Shown: piece by piece, positions 35,936 to 45,333 of the stretch
Numbering within the stretch: the stretch's first letter is position 1
Layout of the letters: the number at the start of each line of letters is the position of its first letter
Source: an uncultured Caulobacter sp.
Lineage (GTDB): Bacteria; Pseudomonadota; Alphaproteobacteria; Caulobacterales; Caulobacteraceae
Direction of reading: 5' to 3'
DNA: 64,000 bases
Assembly: GCA_913776195.1 (NCBI GenBank)
Contig: CAJYMH010000006.1
Span: 186,001-250,000, forward strand
Made by a program: the position numbers and the translations under genes
The notes under the pieces: generated by a model
The model's input: the letters and a program-made list of their open reading frames with translations, nothing else
Told to the model about the DNA's origin: nothing
Databases searched by the model: none

Positions 35936-36025
35936 GGATGAGTTGCGGACCTAGCCCCCCTTATCCGTCTCGCTCCGCGAGCCACCTTCTCCCACTAGGG
36001 GAGAAGGAACAACAGGACGCCCCGC

Positions 36026-37219
36026 ATGACCTTCCGCCCGCTCGCCGACGCCGATCTCGAAGGCAAGACCGCGCTCGTTCGCGTGGACTTCAACGTCCCG
36101 ATGGAGGACGGCAAGGTCACGGACGACACCCGCCTGCGGGCGGCCCTGCCGACCATCCATGCGTTGAGCCTGCGCGGCGCCAAGGTCGTCCTGCTGGCCC
36201 ACTTCGACCGCCCCAAGGGTAAGCGCGTCCCGGAAATGAGCCTGAAGCCGGTGGTCGCCCCGCTGGCCGCCCTGCTTGAGCAGCCCGTGGCCTTCGCCGA
36301 CGACTGCATCGGGGATGACGCCAAGGCCGTGATCGACGGGCTGGAGCCGGGTGGCGTCGCGCTGCTGGAGAACGTCCGCTACCACGCGGGCGAAGAGAAG
36401 AATGATCCGGCCTTCGCCGAGGCCCTGGCCGCCCTGGGCGACCTGTACGTCAACGACGCCTTCTCGGCCGCGCACCGGGCCCACGCCTCGACCGAGGGCC
36501 TGGCTCGCAATCTGCCGGCCTATCCGGGCCTGGCCATGCAGCGCGAGCTGGAGGCCCTGGACGCGGCCCTGGGCAACCCAAAGAAGCCGGTGATCGGCAT
36601 CGTCGGCGGCTCCAAGGTCTCCACCAAGCTGGACCTTCTGAACAATCTTGTGGCCAAGCTGGACAAGCTGGCCATCGGCGGCGGCATGGCCAACACCTTC
36701 CTCCACGCCCAGGGTCATGAGATCGGCGCCTCCCTGTGCGAGAAGGACCTCGCCGACACGGCCCGTCAGATCATGGCCAAGGCCAAGGAAAGCGGCTGCG
36801 AGCTGCTGCTGCCGGTGGACGTGGTGGTCGCCCAGGACCTGAAGCCGGGAACGAAGGGGGAGGTTCGCGCGCTGAACGAAGTTCAGGGCGACGACAAAAT
36901 CTTCGACGCCGGTCCGAAGACGACGGAAATCCTGCTCGCCGCCATGGACGGCTCCAAGACGCTGATCTGGAATGGCCCGCTTGGCGTCTTCGAGGTCCCG
37001 CCCTTCGACGAAGCGACCGTAGAAGCGGCGAAACATGCCGGAGAACTCGCCAAAGCGGGGAAGATCGTGGCGGTGGCTGGCGGTGGTGATACGGTGGCGG
37101 CGCTGAACCACGCGGGAGTCGCGGCGGAACTGACCTTTGTGTCGACCGCCGGCGGCGCGTTCCTGGAGTGGATGGAAGGCAAGACCCTGCCGGGGGTCGC
37201 GGCTCTCGAAGTCGGCTAA
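36026..37219 (+). CDS. pgk: Phosphoglycerate kinase
   Basis: LVRVDFNVPMEDGKVTDDTRLRAALPTI; GGSKVSTKLDLL; AVAGGGDTVAAL. Confidence 0.98.
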   Translation: MTFRPLADADLEGKTALVRVDFNVPMEDGKVTDDTRLRAALPTIHALSLRGAKVVLLAHFDRPKGKRVPEMSLKPVVAPLAALLEQPVAFADDCIGDDAKAVIDGLEPGGVALLENVRYHAGEEKNDPAFAEALAALGDLYVNDAFSAAHRAHASTEGLARNLPAYPGLAMQRELEALDAALGNPKKPVIGIVGGSKVSTKLDLLNNLVAKLDKLAIGGGMANTFLHAQGHEIGASLCEKDLADTARQIMAKAKESGCELLLPVDVVVAQDLKPGTKGEVRALNEVQGDDKIFDAGPKTTEILLAAMDGSKTLIWNGPLGVFEVPPFDEATVEAAKHAGELAKAGKIVAVAGGGDTVAALNHAGVAAELTFVSTAGGAFLEWMEGKTLPGVAALEVG

Positions 37220-37280
37220 GCCGGTACAAGAATAAGACGACCCAAAACAAAAAACGACACACGCAGACGGAGATTTAGAC

Positions 37281-38372
37281 TTGGCGAGGATCACCCTCAG
37301 ACAGTTGCTCGATCATGCGGCTGAGGACGGCTACGGCCTCCCGGCCTTCAACATCAACAACATGGAGCAGGGCCTCGCGATCATGGAGGCCGCCGACGCC
37401 GTCGACGCGCCGGTGATCATCCAGGCAAGCCGCGGCGCGCGGAACTACGCCAACGACATCATCCTGACCCGGCTGATCGACGGGCTGGTCGAGCTGTATC
37501 CGCATATCCCGGTGTGCATGCACCAGGACCACGGCAACGGCCCGGCGACCTGCGCCACGGCGATCCAGTACGGCTTCACCTCGGTGATGATGGACGGCTC
37601 GCTGATGGAGGACGCCAAGACCCCCGCCTCCTACGAGTACAACGTCGAGGTCACCCGCCGGGTGGTCGAGATGGCCCATGCCTGCGGCGTGTCCGTCGAG
37701 GGTGAGCTGGGCGTGCTGGGCTCACTGGAGACGGGCATGGGCGAGGCCGAGGACGGCCACGGCTTCGAAGGCAAGCTGTCGCATGACGAACTGCTGACCG
37801 ACCCTGACCAAGCCGTGGACTTCGTCCAGAAGACCGGCGTCGACGCCCTGGCGATCGCCATGGGCACCAGCCACGGGGCCTACAAGTTCACGCGCAAGCC
37901 GGACGGCGACGTCCTGGCCATGAACGTGATCGAAGAGATCCACCGCCGCCTGCCGAACACCCACTTGGTGATGCACGGCTCGTCGTCGGTGCCGCAGGAC
38001 CTTCAGGACATCATCAACCAGTACGGGGGCGAGATGCCCCAGACCTGGGGCGTGCCGGTCGAGGAAATCCAGCGCGGCATCAAGCACGGCGTGCGCAAGG
38101 TCAATGTGGACACCGACAACCGCATGGCCATCACCGGCGCCATCCGTAAGCTGCTGATCGAGAAGCCGCAGGAGTTCGACCCGCGGGCCTATCTGAAGCC
38201 GGCCAAGGAAGCGATGCGCAAGGTCTGTCAGCAGCGTTATGAGGAGTTCGGGGCCGCCGGCCACGCTTCGCGCATCCGCGCCCTGTCGACCGCCAACATG
38301 GCCAAGCGCTACCTGACGGGTGAACTGAACCCGACGATCGGCGCGCCCAAGGCCGCCAACGCCGCCGCCTGA
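37281..38372 (+). CDS. fba: Class II fructose-bisphosphate aldolase
   Basis: [48 protein letters not shown]. Confidence 0.97.
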   Translation: MARITLRQLLDHAAEDGYGLPAFNINNMEQGLAIMEAADAVDAPVIIQASRGARNYANDIILTRLIDGLVELYPHIPVCMHQDHGNGPATCATAIQYGFTSVMMDGSLMEDAKTPASYEYNVEVTRRVVEMAHACGVSVEGELGVLGSLETGMGEAEDGHGFEGKLSHDELLTDPDQAVDFVQKTGVDALAIAMGTSHGAYKFTRKPDGDVLAMNVIEEIHRRLPNTHLVMHGSSSVPQDLQDIINQYGGEMPQTWGVPVEEIQRGIKHGVRKVNVDTDNRMAITGAIRKLLIEKPQEFDPRAYLKPAKEAMRKVCQQRYEEFGAAGHASRIRALSTANMAKRYLTGELNPTIGAPKAANAAA

Positions 38373-38430
38373 TCCAGGCCGGCTTGATCTGTCTGTCCGG
38401 GCCTCGCCTAGCGGGGTCCGGACCGTCCGG

Positions 38431-39072
38431 TCACCACCTCAGCACCCAACGGCCGGCCGCCGCGCCCAGAGCGCCGCTCAGGACCATGCCGAGCGTGTAC
38501 CAGGTCGCCACGAAGGTGGCCGTGCTCTCCGCACAGGACAGCCCATAGACCGTCGCCGCCACGGCGCCGCTGAACACGCCCGCCGCCAGGCCGGCCAGGG
38601 TCGGCTGCGTGGGCGCGAAGGCGCGCATAGCCAGCAGCATGGCCGCCAGCACCGGAATGCTGAGGGTGATGATCGCCGACAGGCAGTAGCTGAATGAGTT
38701 GCCATGGACCATGTGGGCGTGGTGGCTGCTGTCGGTCGAGACCAGCTCCATCCCTGCCGCCGCCACGAATCCTAGAACCAGGGTTCCGGCGATCCACGGC
38801 GCGGCGTCGGCCCTGCCCCCCGGCCGCGACAGACGACTGACGGCCCAGAAGGCCACCGCCGCCATCAGCACGGTGTACCCGGCCTTGATCCAGATGAAGG
38901 CGCCGCCGATGGCCTCGATCAGGTCCCCGCGCAGGCCCAGCAGGCAAATGACCAGCAGCAGGGCGACCGCGCCCCCCGCTGCGGCGCCGACGGCCAAGCG
39001 CAGTGTCATCGCCCCCCGCGGCGTGGGCCGCAGATCGGCGGCCATGGCGTCGAGAAGATCGTCAGTCCTCAT
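38431..39072 (-). CDS. nrsF: NrsF/DUF1109 family anti-sigma factor
   Basis: Six-TM protein overlapping an ECF sigma gene; Cys in SYCLSA and LSCAEST. Confidence 0.85.
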   Translation of the reverse strand: MRTDDLLDAMAADLRPTPRGAMTLRLAVGAAAGGAVALLLVICLLGLRGDLIEAIGGAFIWIKAGYTVLMAAVAFWAVSRLSRPGGRADAAPWIAGTLVLGFVAAAGMELVSTDSSHHAHMVHGNSFSYCLSAIITLSIPVLAAMLLAMRAFAPTQPTLAGLAAGVFSGAVAATVYGLSCAESTATFVATWYTLGMVLSGALGAAAGRWVLRW

Positions 39073-39604
39073 GGCCGCGGGCCCTTTCGGTAAGACGTTT
39101 CATGGCCCGGTGCAGGGCGACCTTGGCGGCCCCCTCGCTTAGGCTGGCGCGGGCCCCTGCTTCCGCCAGGCTCAGTCCTTCCAGCTTCACGTCGCGCACC
39201 AGGGCCTGATGCTGGGCGGAAAGTCCGGACATGACGCGGTCCAGGTCGCCCGCCGCGGCGGGATCGTGGCTGTCAGCGGCGAGAAAGTCGGCATAGTCCT
39301 CGATCGGCAGGTGGACGCGGATGCGTCGGCGACGCCAATGGTCGATCAGCTTGTAGCGGCCCAGGGCGTAGACCCAGGGCGTCAGGGGCTGGCTGCGGTC
39401 ATAGGTGGCCCGGCGAGTGTGAGCGGCCAGCAAGGTGTCCTGCACCAGGTCCTCCACGTCATCGCGGGCCTCACCCAGACGTCGGGCGAAATACAGCCGA
39501 AGCCGGTCCGACAACAGGGCGAGCAGCCGCCGGTAGGCCTGGGCGTCACCGTCCAGTCCCCGCAACATCAGTCCCTTCAAGGCAACTTCACTATCGTCCA
39601 CGCA
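39062..39604 (-). CDS. sigF: ECF sigma factor, SigF-like
   Basis: DDVEDLVQDTLLAAHTRRATYDRSQPLTPWVYALGRYKLIDHWRRRR region 2; region 4 LSLAEAGARASLSEGAAKVALHRAMKRL; start chosen at VDDSEVALKG, ORF extends to 39658. Confidence 0.9.
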   Translation of the reverse strand, partial: CVDDSEVALKGLMLRGLDGDAQAYRRLLALLSDRLRLYFARRLGEARDDVEDLVQDTLLAAHTRRATYDRSQPLTPWVYALGRYKLIDHWRRRRIRVHLPIEDYADFLAADSHDPAAAGDLDRVMSGLSAQHQALVRDVKLEGLSLAEAGARASLSEGAAKVALHRAMKRLTERARGHED

Positions 39605-39610
39605 GCCCCC

Positions 39611-39640
39611 TAGTCCGCGTGATGAGGGGTGAAGGTTACA
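39611..39640 (-). promoter_or_regulatory. Candidate SigF promoter of the sigF-nrsF unit
   Basis: Minus strand TGTAAC-N17-CGGACTA. Confidence 0.5.
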
Positions 39641-39700
39641 CCCGCTGCTGAAGATCATGATAGCGGCCGGGCGAACGTGGTTCGATTTTTATTGCAGCGC

Positions 39701-39729
39701 TGTAACGCTTCCCGGCGAACGGCGAACTA
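39701..39729 (+). promoter_or_regulatory. Candidate SigF promoter upstream of the XRE gene
   Basis: TGTAAC-N16-CGAACTA. Confidence 0.65.
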
Positions 39730-39788
39730 ATCCGGGCGGGGCGCGCGGCCGATGGGCGGCTAGCGGTCCCGTGCGTAAGGACCGCACG

Positions 39789-40064
39789 ATGAAGAGTAGC
39801 GCCGCCGTCGCGCGCATTTCCCAGAAACTCGATAGCGAGGGCCGCCTGGAGAAGCTGGGCAAGGTGATCGCCTCCGCCCGCCATCAGGCGGACGGCCCGA
39901 CCGCGATCACCCAGGAACGTCTCGCCAACGCCACGGGCATCGACCGGGCGCATATGAGCCGGCTGGAACGCGGCAAGAGCAATGTCACGATCCTGAACGT
40001 GCTGCGGGTCGCGGACGCCCTGGGCGTGCCGGCCTCCGAACTGCTGAAACGCGCCGGGCTTTAG
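39789..40064 (+). CDS. XRE-family HTH transcriptional regulator
   Basis: TQERLANATGIDRAHMSRLERGKSNVTILNVLRVADALGVPASELL. Confidence 0.9.
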   Translation: MKSSAAVARISQKLDSEGRLEKLGKVIASARHQADGPTAITQERLANATGIDRAHMSRLERGKSNVTILNVLRVADALGVPASELLKRAGL

Positions 40065-40168
40065 GTCCGCCGCGAACTGATTTCAAAAACGCGAGCGACG
40101 CCTCGAGCGGACGCTCGCGCTCGCCATTCTGCGGATATTGCGGCTGTCCAAATAATCGAACGCACCAA

Positions 40169-40197
40169 TGTAACGCTTGGAGGGAGCCGCCGAACTA
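40169..40197 (+). promoter_or_regulatory. Candidate SigF promoter of the bufABC-like operon
   Basis: TGTAAC-N16-CGAACTA, identical boxes and spacing to 39701-39729. Confidence 0.7.
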
Positions 40198-40259
40198 GCC
40201 CTTCAACCGGGGAATGGGTCGATGGTCGACCCGGAGCCCCGGACGGAAGGAACGGCTCC

Positions 40260-40538
40260 ATGAAGACCACCCTCGCCCTCGCCGCCATGGCGGCCCTCAG
40301 CGCCGGCGTCGCCTACGCCTCGCAAAAGCCTGTCCATGTCGAGGCCAAGCCCGATCAGGAGAAGTGCTATGGCATCGCCAAGGCGGGCGAGAACGACTGC
40401 GGCGCAGGGCCGGGCACGGCCTGCGGCGGCACCTCGACGATCGATTATCAGGGCAACGCCTGGAAGTACGTGGCCAAGGGGACCTGCACCTCCATCAAGA
40501 CGCCCAAGGGTATGGGCTCCCTGACGCCCAAGGCCTGA
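40260..40538 (+). CDS. bufA: DUF2282 bufferin-like RiPP precursor
   Basis: Signal peptide to AYA; four Cys (36, 47, 55, 76) in [22 protein letters not shown] and KGTCTS. Confidence 0.88.
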   Translation: MKTTLALAAMAALSAGVAYASQKPVHVEAKPDQEKCYGIAKAGENDCGAGPGTACGGTSTIDYQGNAWKYVAKGTCTSIKTPKGMGSLTPKA

Positions 40539-40551
40539 GGCGGAGCGTCCG

Positions 40552-41415
40552 ATGGCCACCCCCTCCGCCGGCCTGGGCCTGAAGCCCAAGCACTTCCGGG
40601 ACGCTGCGGCGTGCCCGGCGGCGGGGCTGTGGTTCGAGGTCCATCCCGAGAACTATCTGTGCGACGGCGGTCCCCGGCTGGCCGGACTGACCGCCGTCCG
40701 CGAGGTTCATCCCCTGTCGCTGCATGGGGTGGGCCTGTCCCTGGCCGGGGACGAGCCGCCGGATCGCGCGCACCTGAAGGCCCTGCGCCGGCTGGCCGAC
40801 CGGTTCGAACCGTTTCTGGTGTCGGAGCATCTGGCCTGGTCGCGGCGCGGCGGCGCCTATCATCCCGACCTGCTGCCCTTCCCCCGCACGATGAGCGCCC
40901 TGGTCCGCATCACCGACAATGTGGACGCCATGCAGACGGCGCTGGGCCGCCGGGTGCTGATCGAGAACCCGTCCCTCTATCTTGACCTGAGAGGTCACGA
41001 GATGAGCGAGATTGAGTTCCTGTCCGAACTGGTCCGCCGCACCGGCTGCGGTCTGCTGCTGGACGTGAACAACGTCTTCGTCAGCTGCGCCAACCTCGGC
41101 GGCGACGCGGAAGCCTATCTCGACGCCGTGCCCGCAGAAGCGGTGGGCGAGATCCATCTGGCCGGTCATGAGCGGGACGCGCGTCCGCGCTCGCCGCTGC
41201 TGATCGACACCCACGGCGCGCCGGTCGCGCCGGAGGTCTGGGCCCTCTATCGCCGCCTGGTCCACCGCATCGGGTCGCGGCCGACCCTGATCGAGCGCGA
41301 CGATGAGCTACCCCAATTCCCCAAACTGATGGCCGAGCGCGACATCGCCGACGCCGTCCTGCAATCGCTCGCCCCACACCCTGATCGGGAGATCGCCCAT
41401 GCCTGCGCTCAATGA
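40552..41415 (+). CDS. bufB: DUF692 multinuclear non-heme iron-dependent oxidase (MNIO)
   Basis: GLGLKPKHF, SLHGVGLSLAG, VSEHLAWSRRGG, IENPSLYLDL, LLLDVNNVFVSC, EIHLAGHE, IDTHGAPV. Confidence 0.93.
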   Translation: MATPSAGLGLKPKHFRDAAACPAAGLWFEVHPENYLCDGGPRLAGLTAVREVHPLSLHGVGLSLAGDEPPDRAHLKALRRLADRFEPFLVSEHLAWSRRGGAYHPDLLPFPRTMSALVRITDNVDAMQTALGRRVLIENPSLYLDLRGHEMSEIEFLSELVRRTGCGLLLDVNNVFVSCANLGGDAEAYLDAVPAEAVGEIHLAGHERDARPRSPLLIDTHGAPVAPEVWALYRRLVHRIGSRPTLIERDDELPQFPKLMAERDIADAVLQSLAPHPDREIAHACAQ

Positions 41416-42157
41416 CCTGGCCGCGTTTCAGGACGCCTTCGCCGGCGCCCTGATCGGCGAGCCTACCAAGCTGACCCCGTGGTTGGCGCCGGACGAGACG
41501 CCGCCCGGCCTGGCGGTCTATCGCGGCTCCACGACCTCGGGGATGATCGACGCCCTGGAGGCCAACTATCCCACGGTGCTGCAGATCGTAGGGCGCGACT
41601 GGTTCCGCGCGGCGGCGGGTCGTTTCGCCGCCGAGCATCCGCCGACCGAGCCCAGCCTGCTGGCCTACGGCGCGGCGTTCGGAGCTTGGCTGGAACACTT
41701 CGCCCCCAGCGCGGACCTGCCGTACCTGCCCGGGATCGCCCGGCTGGACCGACTGTGGACCGAGGCGCTGTTCGCCGCCGACGCGCCCGTGCTGAACGCC
41801 TGCGACTTCGCCGCGATTCCGCCGGCCCGGCTGCCGTTCCTGAGAGTATGCGTGCACCCGGCCGTCCGCTGGGCGGTCTTCGACCAGGGTCTGCCCGGTC
41901 TGTGGCTGGCCAGCCGGGCGGGCGATAGCGAGCTGGAGATTGAAGACACTCCCCAGGCCATGCTGGTCACCCGGCCGGCGACAGGGATCGAGACGCGGCT
42001 GATCGCCCCCGCCGCCACGACCTTCCTGAAGGCCTGCGTCGGGGGGAAACATCTGCACAGGGCCACGGCCGACACCCTGGCTCGGCATACGGAGGCGGAG
42101 GTGTCGCGGATCTTCGCCGGCCTGATCGGAGCCGGCGCCTTCACCGCCCTGCGCTAG
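41399..42157 (+). CDS. bufC: DUF2063 family protein, MNIO partner
   Basis: LAAFQDAFAGALIG...YRGSTTSGMIDALEANYPTVLQIVGRDWFRAAAGRFAAEHPPTEPSL; overlaps the DUF692 gene. Confidence 0.9.
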   Translation: MPALNDLAAFQDAFAGALIGEPTKLTPWLAPDETPPGLAVYRGSTTSGMIDALEANYPTVLQIVGRDWFRAAAGRFAAEHPPTEPSLLAYGAAFGAWLEHFAPSADLPYLPGIARLDRLWTEALFAADAPVLNACDFAAIPPARLPFLRVCVHPAVRWAVFDQGLPGLWLASRAGDSELEIEDTPQAMLVTRPATGIETRLIAPAATTFLKACVGGKHLHRATADTLARHTEAEVSRIFAGLIGAGAFTALR

Positions 42158-42161
42158 GACT

Positions 42162-43793
42162 TCAGTCCTCGGTGTGCGCGCCGCGCATCTCGTGGACGAA
42201 GAACATGCCTATGACCACCGTCGCGGCGGAGACCACCACCGGATACCAGAGCCCGAAATAGATGTTCCCCGTGGCCGCCGACATGGCGAAGGCCGTGGTC
42301 GGCAGGAACCCTCCGAACCAGCCATTGCCCAGGTGATAGGGCAGCGACATGGAGGTGTAGCGGATGCGGGCGGGGAACATCTCCACCAGGGCGGCGGCGA
42401 TCGGGCCGTAGACCATGGTCACCAGCAGGACAAGGACGAACAGCACGCCCACCACCATGGGCTTGTTGACCTTGGCCGGGTCGGCCTTGGCCGGATAGCC
42501 GGCGGTCTGCAGCTCCTCGTTCAGCTCCTTGCGCCAGGCGGTCTGCTGCTTCGCGAAGTCGGCCGTGGACAAGGCCTCGCCGCGGAAGGAGGGAACGCTC
42601 ACCCCGCCCACCTCGACGCTGGCGATCTCGCCCTTTGGCGCGGTGCGATTCTCATAGGAGATACCGGCGGAGGCCAGGGCCGACTTGGCCACGTCGCAGC
42701 TGGTGGTGAAGGCGGTCTTGCCGACCGGGTCGAACTGGAAGGCGCATTCGGACGGATCGGCGATGACGGTCACCGGCGCCCGCTGGCTGGCGGCGGCCAG
42801 TTCCGGGTTGGCCGCGGCGGTCAGGGTCTTGAACAGCGGGAAGTACAGCACCGCCGCCAGCAGGCAGCCGGTCAGGATCACCGGCTTGCGGCCGATCTTG
42901 TCCGACAGCCAGCCGAAGACGATGAAGAAAGGCGTGCCCAGCACCAAGGCGATGGCGATCAGGGTGTTGGTCAGGGCGCCGTCGACCTTGAGCACCTTCT
43001 CCAGGAAGAACAGGGCGTAGAACTGTCCTGTGTACCAGACCACCGCCTGACCGGCGGTAAGGCCCAGCAGGGCGAAGATCACCAGCTTCAGGTTCGACCA
43101 CTTGCCGAAGGCTTCGGCCAGGGGCTGTTTGGAGGTCTTTCCCTCCTCGACCATCTTCTGGAAGATCGGGCTCTCATTGAGCTGCAGGCGGATCCACAGC
43201 GAGACGCCCAGCAGCAGGACCGAGATCAGGAACGGCGCGCGCCAGCCCCATTCGGCAAAGGCGTCCTCCCCCGTCTGGCCGCGCACCACCAGGATCACCG
43301 CCAGGCTCAGGAACAGGCCCAGGGTGGCGGTCGTCTGGATGAAGCTGGTGTAGAGGCCGCGACGGCCAGGGGGCGCATGTTCGGCCACATAGGTCGCGGC
43401 GCCGCCGTACTCGCCGCCCAGGGCCAAGCCCTGCAACAGCCGCATCAGCACCAGCAGGATCGGGGCGGCGACGCCGATGGTGTCGTAGCTGGGCAGCATG
43501 CCGACCGCGAAGGTCGATCCGCCCATCAGCAGCATGGTCACCAGAAAGGTGTTCTTGCGTCCCCAAAGGTCGCCCAGCCTGCCGAAGACCAAGGCGCCGA
43601 GAGGCCGGACCGCGAAGCCGGCGGCGAAAGCGAGCAGGGCGAAGATGTAGCCGGTGGTTTCGTTGACCCCCGAGAAGAAGTGCTTGGTGATGAAGGTCGC
43701 CAGCGAGCCGTAGAGATAGAAATCGTACCACTCGAAGACCGTGCCGGCCGACGCGGCCCCAATCACCAGCCCATGCTTGCGCCCTTGCGCCAT
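42162..43793 (-). CDS. MFS transporter, MHS/proline-betaine-like, with a long inserted domain
   Basis: ASAGTVFEWYDFYLYGSLATFI; RPLGALVFGRLGDLWGRK; about 120-residue non-TM insert. Confidence 0.9.
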   Translation of the reverse strand: MAQGRKHGLVIGAASAGTVFEWYDFYLYGSLATFITKHFFSGVNETTGYIFALLAFAAGFAVRPLGALVFGRLGDLWGRKNTFLVTMLLMGGSTFAVGMLPSYDTIGVAAPILLVLMRLLQGLALGGEYGGAATYVAEHAPPGRRGLYTSFIQTTATLGLFLSLAVILVVRGQTGEDAFAEWGWRAPFLISVLLLGVSLWIRLQLNESPIFQKMVEEGKTSKQPLAEAFGKWSNLKLVIFALLGLTAGQAVVWYTGQFYALFFLEKVLKVDGALTNTLIAIALVLGTPFFIVFGWLSDKIGRKPVILTGCLLAAVLYFPLFKTLTAAANPELAAASQRAPVTVIADPSECAFQFDPVGKTAFTTSCDVAKSALASAGISYENRTAPKGEIASVEVGGVSVPSFRGEALSTADFAKQQTAWRKELNEELQTAGYPAKADPAKVNKPMVVGVLFVLVLLVTMVYGPIAAALVEMFPARIRYTSMSLPYHLGNGWFGGFLPTTAFAMSAATGNIYFGLWYPVVVSAATVVIGMFFVHEMRGAHTED

Positions 43794-43877
43794 ATACGTT
43801 TCCCCCAGCCTGTCCTCGGCATTGGGGGCTATGGTTGGGGCAGTCTTGCTCAGCGCACAAGCAAAGTTGCGTGCCGA

Positions 43878-44435
43878 TCAGTGAACTGTGGCTTGGCCGC
43901 CCTCTTCGCGTGAACGACGGACGTCGCCTGCCATAGCGCTGGTGAAGCTCATCAGCCCGGCATAGGGGGCGACCATGCCGGCCGCCTTGGCGTCGATGCG
44001 CTTGGCGGTTTCCGAGTAAGCTACGGTGACGCCGGCGGTGGCGAGGGCTCCGACGAGCTGTGCGGAGCGGCGCTTGGGCGCCACCCAGACCAGGGCGGCG
44101 TTGACCGCCTGCATCACGCCCCACAGGGCCAGGGCGCGGGTGCGGCGCGGGCTGTCAGGGGCGTTCCAGATGCGCAGGGCCGACAGGCTGGACAAAGAGA
44201 ACAGCGCCGGCAGCAGGAGGGACAGGGTCGGCTTGGACGGCGCTGCCGTCGCCCCGTCCGTCGCAGCGGCCTTCTCGATCGAATCGGCCGGAGGCGCGCG
44301 CTTGATGGTCAGCAGAGCGGCGCCGCCAGCGATGGCGGCGCAAACGGCCACGCCGAAAGCCACATGGCCGACGCCGCGTCCGTGGCTATTCAGCTGATCC
44401 TCGATCTTGTCTTGGGCCGTGTCGACCAGTCCCAT
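43878..44435 (-). CDS. Divergent TspO/MBR-like membrane protein
   Basis: RALALWGVMQAVNAALVWVAPKRRS...MVAPYAGLMSFTSAM resembles TspO core. Confidence 0.5.
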   Translation of the reverse strand: MGLVDTAQDKIEDQLNSHGRGVGHVAFGVAVCAAIAGGAALLTIKRAPPADSIEKAAATDGATAAPSKPTLSLLLPALFSLSSLSALRIWNAPDSPRRTRALALWGVMQAVNAALVWVAPKRRSAQLVGALATAGVTVAYSETAKRIDAKAAGMVAPYAGLMSFTSAMAGDVRRSREEGGQATVH

Positions 44436-44496
44436 GGCGTCCTCCCTGCTACGCAAGGAGAACCGGCGGAACCTTGAGCGGTTCCGCCTTTTGACC

Positions 44497-44994
44497 TTAG
44501 CCGTCCGCGTGGCCTTCGCCGACCAGCTCGCCCAGGGCGCTCTGCAGATAGTTCTGCTCGCCCAGCGCCTTCACCAGGCCCAGCTGGGTCTCCAGGAAGT
44601 CGATGTGATTCTCGGTGTCTTCCAGGATCTTCAGCAGCAGGTCGCGGCTGACATAGTCCTTGGCCGCTTCGCAGGCGGCGATGCCCGGAACGAGGGTGGC
44701 GTGGCCCTGCTGCTCCACCGACAGGTCGGCGGCCATACATTCCGGCACGGTCTCGCCGATCTTCAGCTTGTGCAGGTCCTGCAAGTTCGGCAGGCCGTCC
44801 AGGAACAGGATGCGCTTGATCAGCATGTCGGCGTGCTTCATCTCGCCGATGCTTTCATCGTAGGTGATCTTGCCCAGGCGCGCGAAGCCCCAGTGCTGGT
44901 AGACGCGCGCATGCAGGAAGTACTGATTCACCGCCGTCAGCTCGTTGGTGAGCACAGCGTTGAGCAGGTTGATGATGGTCTTGTCGCCCTGCAT
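44497..44994 (-). CDS. bfr: Bacterioferritin
   Basis: MQGDKTIINLLNAVLTNELTAVNQYFLHARVYQHWGFARLG. Confidence 0.97.
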   Translation of the reverse strand: MQGDKTIINLLNAVLTNELTAVNQYFLHARVYQHWGFARLGKITYDESIGEMKHADMLIKRILFLDGLPNLQDLHKLKIGETVPECMAADLSVEQQGHATLVPGIAACEAAKDYVSRDLLLKILEDTENHIDFLETQLGLVKALGEQNYLQSALGELVGEGHADG

Positions 44995-45125
44995 TGGTCT
45001 CTCCTGATCGCGGGTTCGGGCGGAACCTGATTGATCAGGAACAGAGCTTCAACTGCTTTGTGTGCAAGTGTTTCGCAGGCGCACGCTTTTCTTCGCGAGC
45101 GCTTCGCAGTTGCTGAAAGCCGGCT

Positions 45126-45311
45126 CTATTCAGCCGCAAAACGCAGCGCCTGGCGGGACTCTTCGATCATCTGGCGCATCTCGCAGACGCACTTGGCGCA
45201 CTGCGCCTGGCACTGGTGAGCGCGGAAAATCTCGGCAGGACGGGACGCGCCGGCGTCGATCGCCGCGCGGACCTGACGTTCACGGATGCCGTTGCAGTTG
45301 CAGACGTACAA
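45126..45311 (-). CDS. bfd: Bacterioferritin-associated ferredoxin, TTG start
   Basis: MYVCNCNGIRERQVRAAI...CQAQCAKC four-Cys [2Fe-2S] pattern. Confidence 0.9.
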   Translation of the reverse strand: MYVCNCNGIRERQVRAAIDAGASRPAEIFRAHQCQAQCAKCVCEMRQMIEESRQALRFAAE

Positions 45312-45333
45312 AGGACGCGAGACCCGACCGAGT

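Noticed and set aside
42174-43913. 579-aa plus-strand ORF opposite the MFS transporter
   Set aside because: Shadow ORF with no recognisable domain
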